Positions 37,502-47,734 are shown, numbered from the stretch's first letter. The stretch: DNA of 64,000 bases from Vibrio cincinnatiensis (GCF_022113815.1 NZ_SGOM01000008.1:1-64000), one strand, 5' to 3'. Program-made: numbers and translations. The notes: generated by a model from the letters alone, not told the origin.

Positions 37502-38064
37502 ACAAGAAACAATTAATTTTGGCGTCCGGTTCACCAAGACGCCGTGAGTTGCTCACTCAATTGGGCTACTCCTTTGATATTGTGGTTCCGAATGTAGAAG
37601 AATTTCGCCAGACTGGGGAACCTCCCCAAGAATATGTAGAACGTTTATCACGAGATAAAGCATTGGCTGGGCTGGCCTTATCGGAGCCGGATTCTATCGT
37701 TATTGGCTCAGACACGATTGTGGTATTGGATGAACAAGTTCTCGAAAAACCACAGGATTTTACGGATGCGCGTCGTATGCTATTGCAACTGTCTCAGGTT
37801 CGCCACCAAGTAATGACGGCGGTCACTGTGGCCAGTGCTGAACAGCATCGTTCTATGGTTGTCACAACGGATGTCTGGTTTAAGCCGTTGTCTGAGCAAG
37901 AAATTGAACAATATTGGCAAAGCGGTGAGCCATGCGATAAAGCTGGCAGTTATGCAATTCAAGGATTGGGTGGAAGGTTTGTAACTAGGATTGAAGGTAG
38001 CTATTACGCCGTTGTCGGGTTACCTCTGTATGAAACTGACCAGCTCTTGCACGAATTTTTATAA
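37498..38064 (+). CDS. maf: Maf-family nucleoside triphosphate pyrophosphatase (YhdE type)
   Basis: Hydrolyses dTTP/UTP and modified pyrimidine nucleotides to monophosphates; acts in nucleotide pool cleaning. 188 aa: starts MNKKQLILASGSPRRRELL (Maf P-loop-like motif SGSPRR at 10-15), then SDTIVVLDEQVLEKP near 75 and GSYAIQGLGG near 155. ATG 37498 overlaps the mreD stop; the frame continues upstream only as shadow of mreD. The mreD-maf-rng order is classical. Confidence 0.95.
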   Translation: MNKKQLILASGSPRRRELLTQLGYSFDIVVPNVEEFRQTGEPPQEYVERLSRDKALAGLALSEPDSIVIGSDTIVVLDEQVLEKPQDFTDARRMLLQLSQVRHQVMTAVTVASAEQHRSMVVTTDVWFKPLSEQEIEQYWQSGEPCDKAGSYAIQGLGGRFVTRIEGSYYAVVGLPLYETDQLLHEFL

Positions 38065-38086
38065 TTTTAATCATTGAGGTGCGCTC

Positions 38087-39556
38087 ATGAGTGCAGAGTT
38101 GTTGTTAAACGTGACGCCGAGTGAGACTCGGGTTGCGATGATTGAAGGTGGAGTTCTACAAGAAATCCACATAGAACGTGAAGCCAAACGCGGTATTGTT
38201 GGCAATATTTACAAAGGAAAAGTCAGCCGGGTGTTGCCGGGTATGCAGGCTGCCTTTGTTGATATCGGTTTAGATAAAGCGGCATTCCTGCATGCTTCTG
38301 ATATTGTTCCCCATACCGAATGTGTATCCGAGAACGAAAAACAGCAGTTTAAAGTTCGAGATATTTCAGAGCTTGTACGGCAAGGGCAAGACATTGTTGT
38401 TCAGGTTGTCAAAGATCCTCTCGGTACCAAAGGTGCTCGTCTTACGACGGATATCACTTTACCTTCCCGTTATCTGGTTTATATGCCCGGAGCCAGTCAT
38501 GTAGGCGTTTCGCAACGTATTGAAAGCGAAGATGAGAGAGAGCGCCTGAAAAAGGTGGTGGCTCACTACTGTGACGAGCATGGTGGCTTTATCATTCGTA
38601 CCGCCGCTGAAGGGGCAAATGAAAAAGAGTTAGCACAAGATGCGGCTTTCTTAAAACGCCTGTGGAGTAAAGTCATGGAGCGAAGGACGAAGTATAAAAC
38701 CCGTTCCACTTTATACGGCGAATTGGGGCTGGCACAACGAATTTTACGAGATTTTGTTGGAACCGATTTAACGAAAATTTTAGTCGATTCACGCATTGAG
38801 TACGATAACCTCATTGAATTCACTTCTGAATTTGTTCCTGAGCTGACGGATAAATTAGGGTTGTACGAAGGGGATAAACCTATCTTCGATATGTACGATA
38901 CCGAAAATGAAATTCAGCGTTCACTTGAGCGAAAAGTGGAACTGAAATCGGGAGGATATCTGATCATTGATCAGACCGAAGCCATGACAACCATTGATAT
39001 CAACACCGGTGCGTTTGTGGGGCGACGGAATTTAGAAGAAACGATTTTTAATACCAATGTTGAGGCGACTCAGGCGATTGCTCGTCAACTACGGTTACGT
39101 AACCTTGGTGGGATTATTATTATCGACTTTATTGATATGGCCTCTGATGAACATCGTAAACGAGTATTGATCTCGCTAGAAGCCGCATTAAGTAAAGATC
39201 GAGTCAAAACCAATATTAACGGTTTTACTCACTTAGGCTTAGTCGAAATGACGCGTAAGCGTACTAGAGAAAGCATTGAACATGTACTTTGTTCGACTTG
39301 TCCAACTTGTGAAGGACGTGGAACAGTCAAAACGGTGGAAACCGTGTGCTTTGAAATTCTGCGTGAAGTTACACGGGTGAATCGCGCTTATGACGCGGAT
39401 AACTTTGTTGTTTATGCCTCTCCTGCGGTTGCGGAAACATTACAAGGGGATGAGTCCCATTCTCTGGCTGAACTTGAAGTGTTTATTGGTAAAGAAGTGC
39501 GTATTAAAGCGGAATCTTTGTATGTTCAAGAGCAATTTGATGTTGTCATGATGTAA
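38087..39556 (+). CDS. rng: Ribonuclease G
   Basis: Endoribonuclease for 16S rRNA 5' maturation and decay of some mRNAs. 489 aa: S1 domain (about 35-125, RGIVGNIYKGKVSRVLPGMQAAFVDIG), RNase H-like/5' sensor and DNase I-like core with catalytic aspartates in TIDINTG (near 305) and IIIIDFIDM (near 348), then the zinc-link cysteines CPTCEGRG near 408. It lacks the long C-terminal scaffold of RNase E. Confidence 0.97.
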   Translation: MSAELLLNVTPSETRVAMIEGGVLQEIHIEREAKRGIVGNIYKGKVSRVLPGMQAAFVDIGLDKAAFLHASDIVPHTECVSENEKQQFKVRDISELVRQGQDIVVQVVKDPLGTKGARLTTDITLPSRYLVYMPGASHVGVSQRIESEDERERLKKVVAHYCDEHGGFIIRTAAEGANEKELAQDAAFLKRLWSKVMERRTKYKTRSTLYGELGLAQRILRDFVGTDLTKILVDSRIEYDNLIEFTSEFVPELTDKLGLYEGDKPIFDMYDTENEIQRSLERKVELKSGGYLIIDQTEAMTTIDINTGAFVGRRNLEETIFNTNVEATQAIARQLRLRNLGGIIIIDFIDMASDEHRKRVLISLEAALSKDRVKTNINGFTHLGLVEMTRKRTRESIEHVLCSTCPTCEGRGTVKTVETVCFEILREVTRVNRAYDADNFVVYASPAVAETLQGDESHSLAELEVFIGKEVRIKAESLYVQEQFDVVMM

Positions 39557-39568
39557 GTAGGGTTGCGG

Positions 39569-42500
39569 GTGATTTCGAGTGTAACTCGCCTTGGGCGGAT
39601 GGTGTTATGGCTACTGATTAGCCTGTTAGTGGTGTTGGCTTTGGCTGTCACCACTTTACGTGTGTTATTGCCAGAAATGAACCGCTTCAAAGATGAGATT
39701 CAGCATTGGGCGAGTGAGCAGACTCAAATCCAATGGGTTATCTCGGATGTGCGTGGTTTTTGGCGTAATACACACCCTTCATTAGCGCTACAAGGCGTAC
39801 AGGCAAATCTGCCAGATGGCAGCCAGATCCAGTTTCAGACTGAACGCATTGATGTGGAATTTGATCTATTGCAAAGTCTACTGCAGCGCCAGCCTGTGGT
39901 TGCCAATTTGATCATTCATCAACTGACCTTAGATATTCAATCCGTGGATTGGTTGGCATTAGGCCAAGCGGATCCGACTCGTCCAGCGAATACACAAGGT
40001 CGAATACTTCAGCGTTTAGATACTCTTTTTTTGCGCCAGTTGGATGATTTTTCTATCCAAAATTCCACCATTCTTTATCAAACCATGGCGGGTGATCTTC
40101 GTCAGATTGAGATCGAAAAACTGCATTGGAAAAACCAAGGCCAACAACACCGCGCAGAAGGGATCGTTAGTTTAGTCGATAGTGAAATCAATTCATTAAA
40201 TGTACGGGCTGACTTTCAAGATCACGGCTCACTGCGAGATATTTCAGGTCACTTTTATGTGAGTGCTGATAAGCTGAGAGTACGCCCTTGGTTAACTCGA
40301 TACCTAACGGATGAAGTCGGGATAGAGCGCGGCATTGTTAGCTTTAATGCTTGGGCAACCCTGAAACATAACCAACCTGTTGACGGTTATGTTGAGTTGA
40401 AACCATCTGAAATATCTTGGCACGGTCAAAAGCAAAACGAACTGTTATTAGAATCAGGAATATTGCAGCTTTCTCCTACGGAACAAGGGTGGCAAGTCAG
40501 TGCGCATGCATTGAATTTGCGCACCAATGATACCCCATGGCCAAGCCTTGATGTGGCGTTTGATTGGCAGCCTGATGGCTGGCGAGTGAACATTTCCCAA
40601 TTAGCTCTGGAAAGTTTGTCTCCTTTTATGGCCTTGTTACCGAAGGAAAAAGAAGCTCGGACTTGGCTAACCAAATTGAATCCTCGCGGAAGATTGGATG
40701 ATCTTCGTATTGCAAAGCAAAGTGATCAGCCTCTTCGTTATTCGTTCAATCTGAATCAAGGTGCCATCAACCAATGGGCATTGCTGCCGGAAGTGCACCA
40801 TTTGCAAGCTCATATTGCAGGGACATCAGATAAAGCGGTCATTCACGCATCATTGATTGATGACAAGCTTCCTTATGGGGATGTTTTTCAAGCTCCACTA
40901 CCTATTCGTCAAGCATCGGTTGATCTCATCTGGCAACAAGATGAACAAGGATGGGCTTTATGGGCTGATAAAGTCACGGCAGCGACACCTGATTTACAAG
41001 TGTTAGGGGCGTTTCGTCTTGATTTTCCTCATCAACGTTCACCTTTCCTTTCCTTCTACGCTGAGGCCGATTTATACAACGCAGGGGCGACGTGGCGTTA
41101 TTTACCGACGTTAGCCTTAGGGCAAGATTTGACGGATTACCTCTCAACGTCGATTCAGGGAGGTAAAGTAAAAACAGCTAAATTACTTTGGTATGGGGCA
41201 TTAAATGATTTCCCCTATACGCATAACCAAGGCGTCTTTCAAGCTTGGGTTGGTTTAAAAGAGGCGAAATTTAGTTTTGATACCGCTTGGCCAACCATTA
41301 CCGATTTACAACTCGATCTGTTATTTGAAAATGACGCCATGTATCTTGATTCTCGCTCTGCTACTTTGATGGGCGTAAAAGCACAACGTATCGTTGGACA
41401 AATTGCACAGCTTGCAAGTGATGGAAAGTTAGATATCAGTGCCGCTGTTGCTGGGCAAGGTAATGCGGTACGAGACTATATGACGGCTACGCCATTAGTC
41501 GATTCCGTAGGAGCTGCCCTTACTACGATTGACGTGAGTGGTTTGGTCAATTCTGAATTTCAGCTAAGTATTCCATTTGATAGTGATAAAGATGTTCGCG
41601 CGTGGGGATGGGCTGATTTAAAACAGAACCATGTGGAAATTGATACACCTCCCATGACGTTAGAAATGGTATCGGGACGCATCCATTTTGATAATGATAT
41701 TGTCACGGCGGCTGGGTTATCTGCTCAGCTATTGGAACAACCAATCTCCTTTGATTTTAAAGGAGAAAGTGCTCAGCAAGGCTATAATGTTGCGATTGAC
41801 TTAGTGGGTGACTGGGAAACGTCACCACTGAAACCATATGTTGGAGAGGCGTGGTTAGCGCCACTTTCAGGCCATGCACCTTGGCAAATGGGCGTTGATA
41901 TTCAATTAACAGATGTCGGCTTTACCTACCAAATTGACACACAAGTGAATCTACGTTCGATTGCTAGCCGTTATCCTTATCCATTGAGTAAATCTCTTAA
42001 TCGAACCGGAGAGGCGCGTTTACAAGCATCAGGGAATCAACAATCTATTTCCGCTCGCTTGCAGCTTCCAGAGGCAAAATATCAAGCGGAAATTGATATT
42101 ACTCAGCCAACCCCTGAGCTTACCGCGACCTATCTTTTGCTTGGGCAAGGCAGCTTTAAAATTAGCCCTGTCGTGGGGCATCATGCACAAATACGCAGCG
42201 ATCAGTTTAATGTTGATCAATGGTTGGCGCTGATGCAACAGGCTTCGACGAACGTTTCGCATACCACTTTAGCTAAACTGAATACACCAACAATTCCACT
42301 GCCTGAACGTATTGATCTCAATGTGAAAGATCTCACGTTAGCAGAGTTAGAGTGGCATGATGTTGACTTTTCAGCTCGCCAAAAGAATCTCGGTTGGCAA
42401 GCGGAGATTAATAGCCAAGAAATTCAAGGGCAGGCCAGCTATATTGAGCCTTATGATTTGAGTGTCTCGTTGCAACGTTTGCATATTTACCTTCCGCAAC

Positions 42501-43435
42501 TGGAGGCTGAAAGCGATGATGGAAGTCCATTGCTTGTGGATAGACTCAAACAAGATGCGCCATTGATCTCTGAATTTGACCGGCAATTTCATGCTTTGAT
42601 GCCGAATTTAACTTTGGTGATAGAGGACTTCTGGTTGCAAGGTTATAAGGTGGGTACGCTCAATATGGATTTTCAACGTCAAGGAGATACCTTGGAATGG
42701 AAGCGAATTGATATTGCCAGTGGAACCAATCAAATTCATATCAATGGTGCATGGACACTAACAGAAAACAGTAGCCAAACCACAATGAACCTGGATATGA
42801 AAGGGGAAAATAACAGTGATTTAATGGAGCGATTTGGGATCAGTTCTGGTATTCAAAAAGCTCCGTTTGAGATAAGTAGCCAAACACAATGGCAAGGTGC
42901 GCCTTGGTCCATGAAAGTGAATACTTTACAAGGCCACTTAGAAACTAAGTTAGGTAAAGGGGTTATTTCTAACGTCAGTGGAGCATCAAAACTGCTGGGT
43001 ATTTTTAGCCTAGATTCGATCATTCGTAAGATGCAGCTCGACTTTAGTGATGTCTTTGATAAAGGGATGGCATTTAATCGCATCACGGGAAGTGGCGAGT
43101 TTTCCCAAGGTATTTTTGTGACCAATAATATAAAAATGGACGCCATTGCCGGAGAAATGACCATTAAAGGCATGGCGGACTTAAATACGCGAATGGTCGA
43201 TGCTGAGGTAAATTTTATTCCTGATATCACTTCGGGCATTCCGGTGATGACTGCGTTTGCTGTTACTCCAGCCACTGCTTTGTATGTTTTGGCGATAACA
43301 ACGGTTATCTCGCCTGTTGTTGAAGTTTTTACACAAGTGAACTATCAAGTGATAGGCCCAATGGATTCTCCAACCGTTAAAGAGTTATCGCGCAGTAAAG
43401 GGGAATTTCAGTTACCAGAAAAACTGAAAAAATAA
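39569..43435 (+). CDS. yhdP: YhdP family AsmA-like lipid-transport protein
   Basis: Very large envelope protein, about 1288 aa, with a single N-terminal TM helix (about 9-30) and a long periplasmic region of repeated beta segments (DUF3971, AsmA-like C-terminal region near 1000-1280). YhdP, TamB and YdbH bridge the two membranes and move phospholipid to the outer membrane in E. coli. GTG 39569 lies 6 nt after AGGG and is preferred over the TTG at 39563. Follows rng by 12 bp, as in E. coli. Confidence 0.93.
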   Translation: MISSVTRLGRMVLWLLISLLVVLALAVTTLRVLLPEMNRFKDEIQHWASEQTQIQWVISDVRGFWRNTHPSLALQGVQANLPDGSQIQFQTERIDVEFDLLQSLLQRQPVVANLIIHQLTLDIQSVDWLALGQADPTRPANTQGRILQRLDTLFLRQLDDFSIQNSTILYQTMAGDLRQIEIEKLHWKNQGQQHRAEGIVSLVDSEINSLNVRADFQDHGSLRDISGHFYVSADKLRVRPWLTRYLTDEVGIERGIVSFNAWATLKHNQPVDGYVELKPSEISWHGQKQNELLLESGILQLSPTEQGWQVSAHALNLRTNDTPWPSLDVAFDWQPDGWRVNISQLALESLSPFMALLPKEKEARTWLTKLNPRGRLDDLRIAKQSDQPLRYSFNLNQGAINQWALLPEVHHLQAHIAGTSDKAVIHASLIDDKLPYGDVFQAPLPIRQASVDLIWQQDEQGWALWADKVTAATPDLQVLGAFRLDFPHQRSPFLSFYAEADLYNAGATWRYLPTLALGQDLTDYLSTSIQGGKVKTAKLLWYGALNDFPYTHNQGVFQAWVGLKEAKFSFDTAWPTITDLQLDLLFENDAMYLDSRSATLMGVKAQRIVGQIAQLASDGKLDISAAVAGQGNAVRDYMTATPLVDSVGAALTTIDVSGLVNSEFQLSIPFDSDKDVRAWGWADLKQNHVEIDTPPMTLEMVSGRIHFDNDIVTAAGLSAQLLEQPISFDFKGESAQQGYNVAIDLVGDWETSPLKPYVGEAWLAPLSGHAPWQMGVDIQLTDVGFTYQIDTQVNLRSIASRYPYPLSKSLNRTGEARLQASGNQQSISARLQLPEAKYQAEIDITQPTPELTATYLLLGQGSFKISPVVGHHAQIRSDQFNVDQWLALMQQASTNVSHTTLAKLNTPTIPLPERIDLNVKDLTLAELEWHDVDFSARQKNLGWQAEINSQEIQGQASYIEPYDLSVSLQRLHIYLPQLEAESDDGSPLLVDRLKQDAPLISEFDRQFHALMPNLTLVIEDFWLQGYKVGTLNMDFQRQGDTLEWKRIDIASGTNQIHINGAWTLTENSSQTTMNLDMKGENNSDLMERFGISSGIQKAPFEISSQTQWQGAPWSMKVNTLQGHLETKLGKGVISNVSGASKLLGIFSLDSIIRKMQLDFSDVFDKGMAFNRITGSGEFSQGIFVTNNIKMDAIAGEMTIKGMADLNTRMVDAEVNFIPDITSGIPVMTAFAVTPATALYVLAITTVISPVVEVFTQVNYQVIGPMDSPTVKELSRSKGEFQLPEKLKK

Positions 43436-43451
43436 CCAGAGGGAGCTCAGT

Positions 43452-44285
43452 ATGGCACGGATAGGTTTGATACAAATGACATCGGGGGCATCGGTCTGTG
43501 ACAATATTCAGATCCTTGAACAGCAGTTGGTGTCGTTGGCTAAGCAGAAGGTTGCGTGGGTTGTGACACCAGAAAATGCACTCTTGTTTGGGCAACATTT
43601 AGATTATCATCACCATGCAGAGCCTCTTGCTCAAGGGCCGATCCAGCAACAATTATCGGCGTTGGCTTGTCGTTATCAAGTGTGGCTGTTGGTGGGCAGT
43701 TTTCCAATTCGTCGTGAGGACGGTATCACTAGTACCTCGATATTGTTTAACCCTCAAGGCAAGGTGATAGCGGATTATGACAAGCTACATCTGTTTGATG
43801 TCGATGTAGCGGATGGGCATCGCTGTTATCGTGAATCTGCAACTTTTGCTCCTGGTAATCGAGTGGTAGTAGTGGATACACCGCTCGGTATGTTAGGCTT
43901 GTCCATCTGTTATGATCTTCGTTTTCCTCAGCTATATTCCGAATTACGCCAACAAGGGGCACAAGTGTTATTCGTTCCTGCCGCTTTTACCTCGATAACG
44001 GGCAAAGCGCACTGGCAAGTTTTATTACAGGCAAGAGCGATAGAAACGCAGTGCTGGGTGGTTGCTGTCGGTCAAACGGCGCTTCATCCTTGTGGTCGTG
44101 AAACATGGGGGCACTCAATGGTCGTCAGCCCATGGGGGGAAGTCGTCGCTTCACTCGGCCAAGAGGCTGGATGCTTAGTCGTGGATATAGACGTTGAACA
44201 GACTGAGCCTATTCGCCGTGCTATGCCCGTTATGGAACACACACGTTTTTATAATCAATTGATAGAGAAAAAGAACCCGTTATGA
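43452..44285 (+). CDS. Carbon-nitrogen hydrolase (nitrilase superfamily), deaminated glutathione amidase-like
   Basis: 277 aa. The catalytic triad is visible: Glu in TPENALLFG (near 40), Lys in [11 protein letters not shown] (near 112) and Cys in [13 protein letters not shown] (near 153). The [19 protein letters not shown] stretch is characteristic of the Nit1/NitFhit-like branch, which hydrolyses deaminated glutathione as a repair enzyme. GGGAG precedes the ATG. The stop overlaps the tldD start (ATGA), so the two are co-translated. Confidence 0.9.
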   Translation: MARIGLIQMTSGASVCDNIQILEQQLVSLAKQKVAWVVTPENALLFGQHLDYHHHAEPLAQGPIQQQLSALACRYQVWLLVGSFPIRREDGITSTSILFNPQGKVIADYDKLHLFDVDVADGHRCYRESATFAPGNRVVVVDTPLGMLGLSICYDLRFPQLYSELRQQGAQVLFVPAAFTSITGKAHWQVLLQARAIETQCWVVAVGQTALHPCGRETWGHSMVVSPWGEVVASLGQEAGCLVVDIDVEQTEPIRRAMPVMEHTRFYNQLIEKKNPL

Positions 44286-45727
44286 GTATTACCCGTATAG
44301 AAGAGGCATTGCTAACCCCAACAGGGCTCAGTGAACAAGATATTGCTGATACTTTAGCCAGTATTGTCACTCGTGATATTGATTATGCAGACATTTATTT
44401 TCAGTCTAGCTGGCATGAATCTTTAGTTTTAGAAGACAGTATTATTAAAGATGGCTCATTTAATATTGATTGTGGCGTCGGTGTGAGAGCGGTAAGTGGA
44501 GAAAAAACGGGTTTTGCTTATTCTGATCAAATTCAATTAGATGGTTTAAAGCAGAGTGCGATAGCCGCACGTGGTATTGCTCAACAAGGGAAAAACGCTC
44601 AAGTAAAAGCATTTCATCGCACCGATCATCAGCACTATTATGCTGCCACTAATCCGCTAGAAAGTTGGCAGAAACAAAAAAAAACCGAATTATTACAGCA
44701 GCTCGATGCCTATATTCGTACTAAAGAACCCCGTGTACAGGAAGTATCGATCAGTTTAAGTGGGGTACATGAGCAGATGTTGGTGGCCGCCACTGATGGC
44801 ACTTATGCTGGAGATATTCGCCCATTAGTACGTTTGTCTATTTCGGTGTTGGCAACAAAAGGTGATCGTCGAGAACGTGGTAGTGCGGGGGGAGGCGGTC
44901 GATTTAGCTATGACTACTTTCTTAATGAAGAGAATGGGCAAAAAATCGCCTTTGCTTATGCCGATGAAGCCATTCGCCAAGCGTTAGTTAACTTAGACGC
45001 GGTTGCTGCGCCTGCGGGAACGATGCCGGTGGTGCTTGGTTCTGGCTGGCCGGGCGTTTTACTGCACGAAGCTGTAGGGCATGGTTTAGAAGGGGACTTC
45101 AACCGTAAAGGTTCATCGATGTTTGCGGGGAAAATGGGCAAGAAAGTCACCTCAAATCTATGTACGATTGTAGATGATGGTACATTAAAAGATCTGCGAG
45201 GCTCACTTAACGTCGATGATGAAGGGGTGAATGGTCAATATAATGTATTGATTGAAAATGGGGTTCTCAAGGGCTATATGCAAGATAAGTTGAATGCCCG
45301 TTTAATGGGGGTGACACCAACAGGAAATGGTCGCCGCGAATCTTATGCTCATTTACCTATGCCACGTATGACCAACACCTATATGTTACCAGGGCAACAT
45401 ACGCCTGAAGAGATCATTGCCAGCGTCAAAAAAGGCGTTTACGCCCCTAATTTTGGTGGTGGGCAAGTGGATATCACTTCGGGTAAATTTGTTTTTTCTG
45501 CATCCGAAGCTTACTTAATTGAGAACGGTAAGATCACGCATCCAATTAAAGGGGCGACCTTGATCGGATCCGGCATCGAGGCAATGCAGCAGGTTTCTAT
45601 GGTGGGCAACGATCTGAGTCTTGATCGTGGTGTTGGTGTGTGCGGTAAAGCCGGGCAGAGTGTTCCGGTTGGGGTTGGGCAGCCAACCTTGAAATTGGAT
45701 GCATTAACCGTTGGTGGAACGGAATAA
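44282..45727 (+). CDS. tldD: Metalloprotease subunit TldD
   Basis: 481 aa. With TldE/PmbA it forms a zinc protease that trims unfolded peptides, such as microcin B17 precursor and CcdA. The HEAVGH zinc motif lies near residue 262, and [18 protein letters not shown] closes the protein as in the family. The partner gene pmbA is not in the window, which is usual. Confidence 0.96.
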   Translation: MSITRIEEALLTPTGLSEQDIADTLASIVTRDIDYADIYFQSSWHESLVLEDSIIKDGSFNIDCGVGVRAVSGEKTGFAYSDQIQLDGLKQSAIAARGIAQQGKNAQVKAFHRTDHQHYYAATNPLESWQKQKKTELLQQLDAYIRTKEPRVQEVSISLSGVHEQMLVAATDGTYAGDIRPLVRLSISVLATKGDRRERGSAGGGGRFSYDYFLNEENGQKIAFAYADEAIRQALVNLDAVAAPAGTMPVVLGSGWPGVLLHEAVGHGLEGDFNRKGSSMFAGKMGKKVTSNLCTIVDDGTLKDLRGSLNVDDEGVNGQYNVLIENGVLKGYMQDKLNARLMGVTPTGNGRRESYAHLPMPRMTNTYMLPGQHTPEEIIASVKKGVYAPNFGGGQVDITSGKFVFSASEAYLIENGKITHPIKGATLIGSGIEAMQQVSMVGNDLSLDRGVGVCGKAGQSVPVGVGQPTLKLDALTVGGTE

Positions 45728-45751
45728 GTAAAATCTGAGATTTACCCATAA

Positions 45752-45838
45752 GTTCCTGACCAGTTCGAGAGAAAAGATCGGTAGAAGATCATTTTGTCGG
45801 TGGCAATTTGTCAGGAACCGTGCGATATTTCGTCGCAC
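45752..45838 (+). other. Structured leader upstream of rraB
   Basis: GTTCCTGAC (45752-45760) can pair with GTCAGGAAC (45810-45818) across 49 nt, and GTGCGA (45820-45825) with TCGCAC (45833-45838). Both lie between tldD and rraB and could form a stacked leader structure in the rraB mRNA. Confidence 0.5.
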
Positions 45839-45872
45839 AAAAATTTGAGCCTATTTACTTGGAGCCACAGCT

Positions 45873-46289
45873 ATGTCTCATGAAGATGACTATCTCTCTG
45901 TTGAAGCATTCATTGAAATTCAAAAAGAAGAGACTCGTGATATTATTCAAGCGCTACTCGATGACGGCAGTGATCCAGAAGCCTTATATGAAATTGAACA
46001 CCACTTTTTTTCAGAGGACTTTGAAAAATTAGAAAAAGCGGCCGTGGAAGCGTTTAAACTTGGTTTTGAAGTTCTGGAAGCGGAAGAGACTGAAGATGAA
46101 GACGGTAATAAACTCCTTTGTTTTGATGCGACAATGTCGTCAGTTTTAAACCCTCAAGCGATTGATGAACAAGTTGAGAAGCTGGTGAATCTGGCTGAAA
46201 AATTTGATGTGATCTACGATGGATGGGGCACGTACTACGAAGGTGAAGATGCTCTATACAACGAAGAAGATGACGACGACGAAGAGTAA
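45873..46289 (+). CDS. rraB: Regulator of ribonuclease E activity B
   Basis: 138-aa acidic protein that binds RNase E and inhibits its activity. Shares [29 protein letters not shown] and [14 protein letters not shown] with E. coli RraB, and ends in an acidic tail (EEDDDDEE). The ATG lies after TTGGAGCC. It is preceded by a structured leader and followed by a strong terminator. Confidence 0.95.
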   Translation: MSHEDDYLSVEAFIEIQKEETRDIIQALLDDGSDPEALYEIEHHFFSEDFEKLEKAAVEAFKLGFEVLEAEETEDEDGNKLLCFDATMSSVLNPQAIDEQVEKLVNLAEKFDVIYDGWGTYYEGEDALYNEEDDDDEE

Positions 46290-46310
46290 ATAAGACTTTT
46301 CCTGCATGAT

Positions 46311-46338
46311 AAATACCAGCCCCTTGGCTGGTATTTTT
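46311..46338 (+). terminator. Rho-independent terminator of rraB
   Basis: AAATACCAGCC (46311-46321) pairs with GGCTGGTATTT (46326-46336) around CCTT, followed by a T run. Confidence 0.92.
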
Positions 46339-46376
46339 GATCTAGGTCATGTATATATGGCGAAAATTCATTAGAT

Positions 46377-47189
46377 ATGATATCGATTATGCAGCTTTCC
46401 CTTGCCGGATTTTGGCAACTTTCTCCCCTGACTGATTTATCTATTCCTCAAGAGGATCTCTGTTTTCCCGGTCCACTGAGTTCGGCTTTGCCCGTATCAC
46501 TTGATGAAGCAAGCATTGCAGAACAAGAATGGCATTTGATGCATGATATTGAGGTTGATGAACACCTTCTAAGCTACCCTGCGATTGATTTGGTGTTAGA
46601 AGGCATTGATTATCATGCTGAAATTCGCTTGAATGGTGTTGCCTTATTTGACTGTGATGGAACGCAGGCTGTCTATAAAAAAGAGATTCGTGCTTTGCTT
46701 AATCTGGGTAAAAATCGAATAGAGATTTTGTTTCTTTATCCAGAAGAGGATTTGTTGATTGACAAGGAAGAAGTCGATCAATGTTTATTGGGGAAGCTGA
46801 CACCACAACGCTACGATGAGCGAATGGGGATATGGCGAGAGCCTTATTTGCAATGTATTCGTCATGTCCGATTAGAGCATGTTACCACCGAACAGATTTG
46901 GCACTATGGTGGAGGATGTGAATTACTGATTACTTTATTTTTCAAACCGTATGCTGCTGGGTTGATTTCTGCATCGGTACGGTTTGATCATGTCACATAT
47001 CAACTTCCGATTGATATCCGTAGTGATCAGGTGAGTGCTCTTTTTCAGGTTGAAGCTCCCAAGCATTATCAGCCAGAGAGCCCAGATCCTAATGATCTTT
47101 ATCCGATCAAGATTGAGTTGGACGGGCAAAAAATAGAGCTACAATTAGGGTTAAGTGAGCATCTCAGCGTGACACATTTTCCTTTGTAA
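46377..47189 (+). CDS. Uncharacterised protein with a GH2 (beta-mannosidase-like) sugar-binding domain
   Basis: 270 aa, no signal peptide. Residues about 70-118 (DLVLEGIDYHAEIRLNGV, then LLNLGKNRIEILF) follow the jelly-roll domain of GH2 beta-mannosidases, and GIWREPYLQ near 152 matches the GIWRPxxL turn. A second beta-rich domain (about 175-270) looks like the following immunoglobulin-like domain. No TIM barrel or catalytic glutamates, so it is not an active glycosidase as it stands. ATG 46377 lacks a good binding site; ATG 46389 (MQLSLAGFWQL) is an equally good start. Expression may come from its own promoter after the rraB terminator. The domain call is by eye; the function is unknown. Confidence 0.7.
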   Translation: MISIMQLSLAGFWQLSPLTDLSIPQEDLCFPGPLSSALPVSLDEASIAEQEWHLMHDIEVDEHLLSYPAIDLVLEGIDYHAEIRLNGVALFDCDGTQAVYKKEIRALLNLGKNRIEILFLYPEEDLLIDKEEVDQCLLGKLTPQRYDERMGIWREPYLQCIRHVRLEHVTTEQIWHYGGGCELLITLFFKPYAAGLISASVRFDHVTYQLPIDIRSDQVSALFQVEAPKHYQPESPDPNDLYPIKIELDGQKIELQLGLSEHLSVTHFPL

Positions 47190-47199
47190 CACCTAAAAA

Positions 47200-47604
47200 T
47201 TAATGAGCACAGCCCCAGTGGTGGTGATCTGAACTTTTTGCTTGCGGATGCATACTTTGCCACAATTTTTCATGGAAGTAGTAGGCACAAGTGTTAAAGC
47301 TTGGCTCAATCATGGCCATGACCCCACCGACTAACCAACTACCCGTTAATAGGTAAGCAATACTAAAAGCAACGCTAAAGTGAATCACAGCAAAGCTGGC
47401 TGTTTTTATCTGTGGTTTACCTGAATAGCGTTGTAAGAACGGGTGTTTGGTCCATGCTTGCTCGTGGAAGTAAAAAGCAACGGTATTCACCATCGGTTCT
47501 AACATAGCAATCAAACTGCCAAGAATAATATCGCCAGTCAGGACATAAGCAACAGTGAAAGCGATAGTAAAGTGTATAGCAGCAAAGCTTAATGTCTTTT
47601 TCAT
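47200..47604 (-). CDS. Small membrane protein with two DUF2061 repeats and a His/Cys tail
   Basis: 134 aa. Two copies of a unit of about 60 residues: FAxIHFxxAFxxAYxLTG, a second hydrophobic segment, ML(I)EPxxNTxAYYFHExxW, at about 5-53 and 71-117, giving four predicted membrane segments. The C-terminus ends HHHWGCAH and could bind metal. A Fur-like box lies 42-56 bp upstream of the start codon, suggesting iron-dependent control. It is separated from uspA by a terminator. DUF2061 proteins have no established function that I know of. Confidence 0.85.
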   Translation of the reverse strand: MKKTLSFAAIHFTIAFTVAYVLTGDIILGSLIAMLEPMVNTVAFYFHEQAWTKHPFLQRYSGKPQIKTASFAVIHFSVAFSIAYLLTGSWLVGGVMAMIEPSFNTCAYYFHEKLWQSMHPQAKSSDHHHWGCAH

Positions 47605-47645
47605 AATGTCTACTCAACGTTATTTCTTTTTGATGTAATCATTAT

Positions 47646-47660
47646 TGATAATTATTCTCA
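47646..47660. promoter_or_regulatory. Fur-like box upstream of the DUF2061 gene
   Basis: TGATAATTATTCTCA fits the 7-1-7 Fur pattern TGATAAT-N-ATTATCA with one mismatch, inside a longer AT-rich ATCATTATTGATAATTATT stretch that resembles overlapping GATAAT units. Repression under iron sufficiency is inferred. Confidence 0.65.
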
Positions 47661-47707
47661 AAAAGAAAAGAAGAATTGAGCAATTAATGTGATAGGCAAT
47701 AACGAAC

Positions 47708-47730
47708 AAAAAAGGCGCATTAGGCGCCTG
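47708..47730 (-). terminator. Rho-independent terminator of uspA
   Basis: AGGCGC (47713-47718) pairs with GCGCCT (47724-47729). The A run before it gives the U tract on the minus strand, 5 nt after the uspA stop. Confidence 0.85.
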
Positions 47731-47734
47731 AGTA

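Noticed and set aside
42853..43275. 140-codon frame antisense to yhdP
   Set aside because: Fully inside yhdP, with no binding site and no family resemblance.
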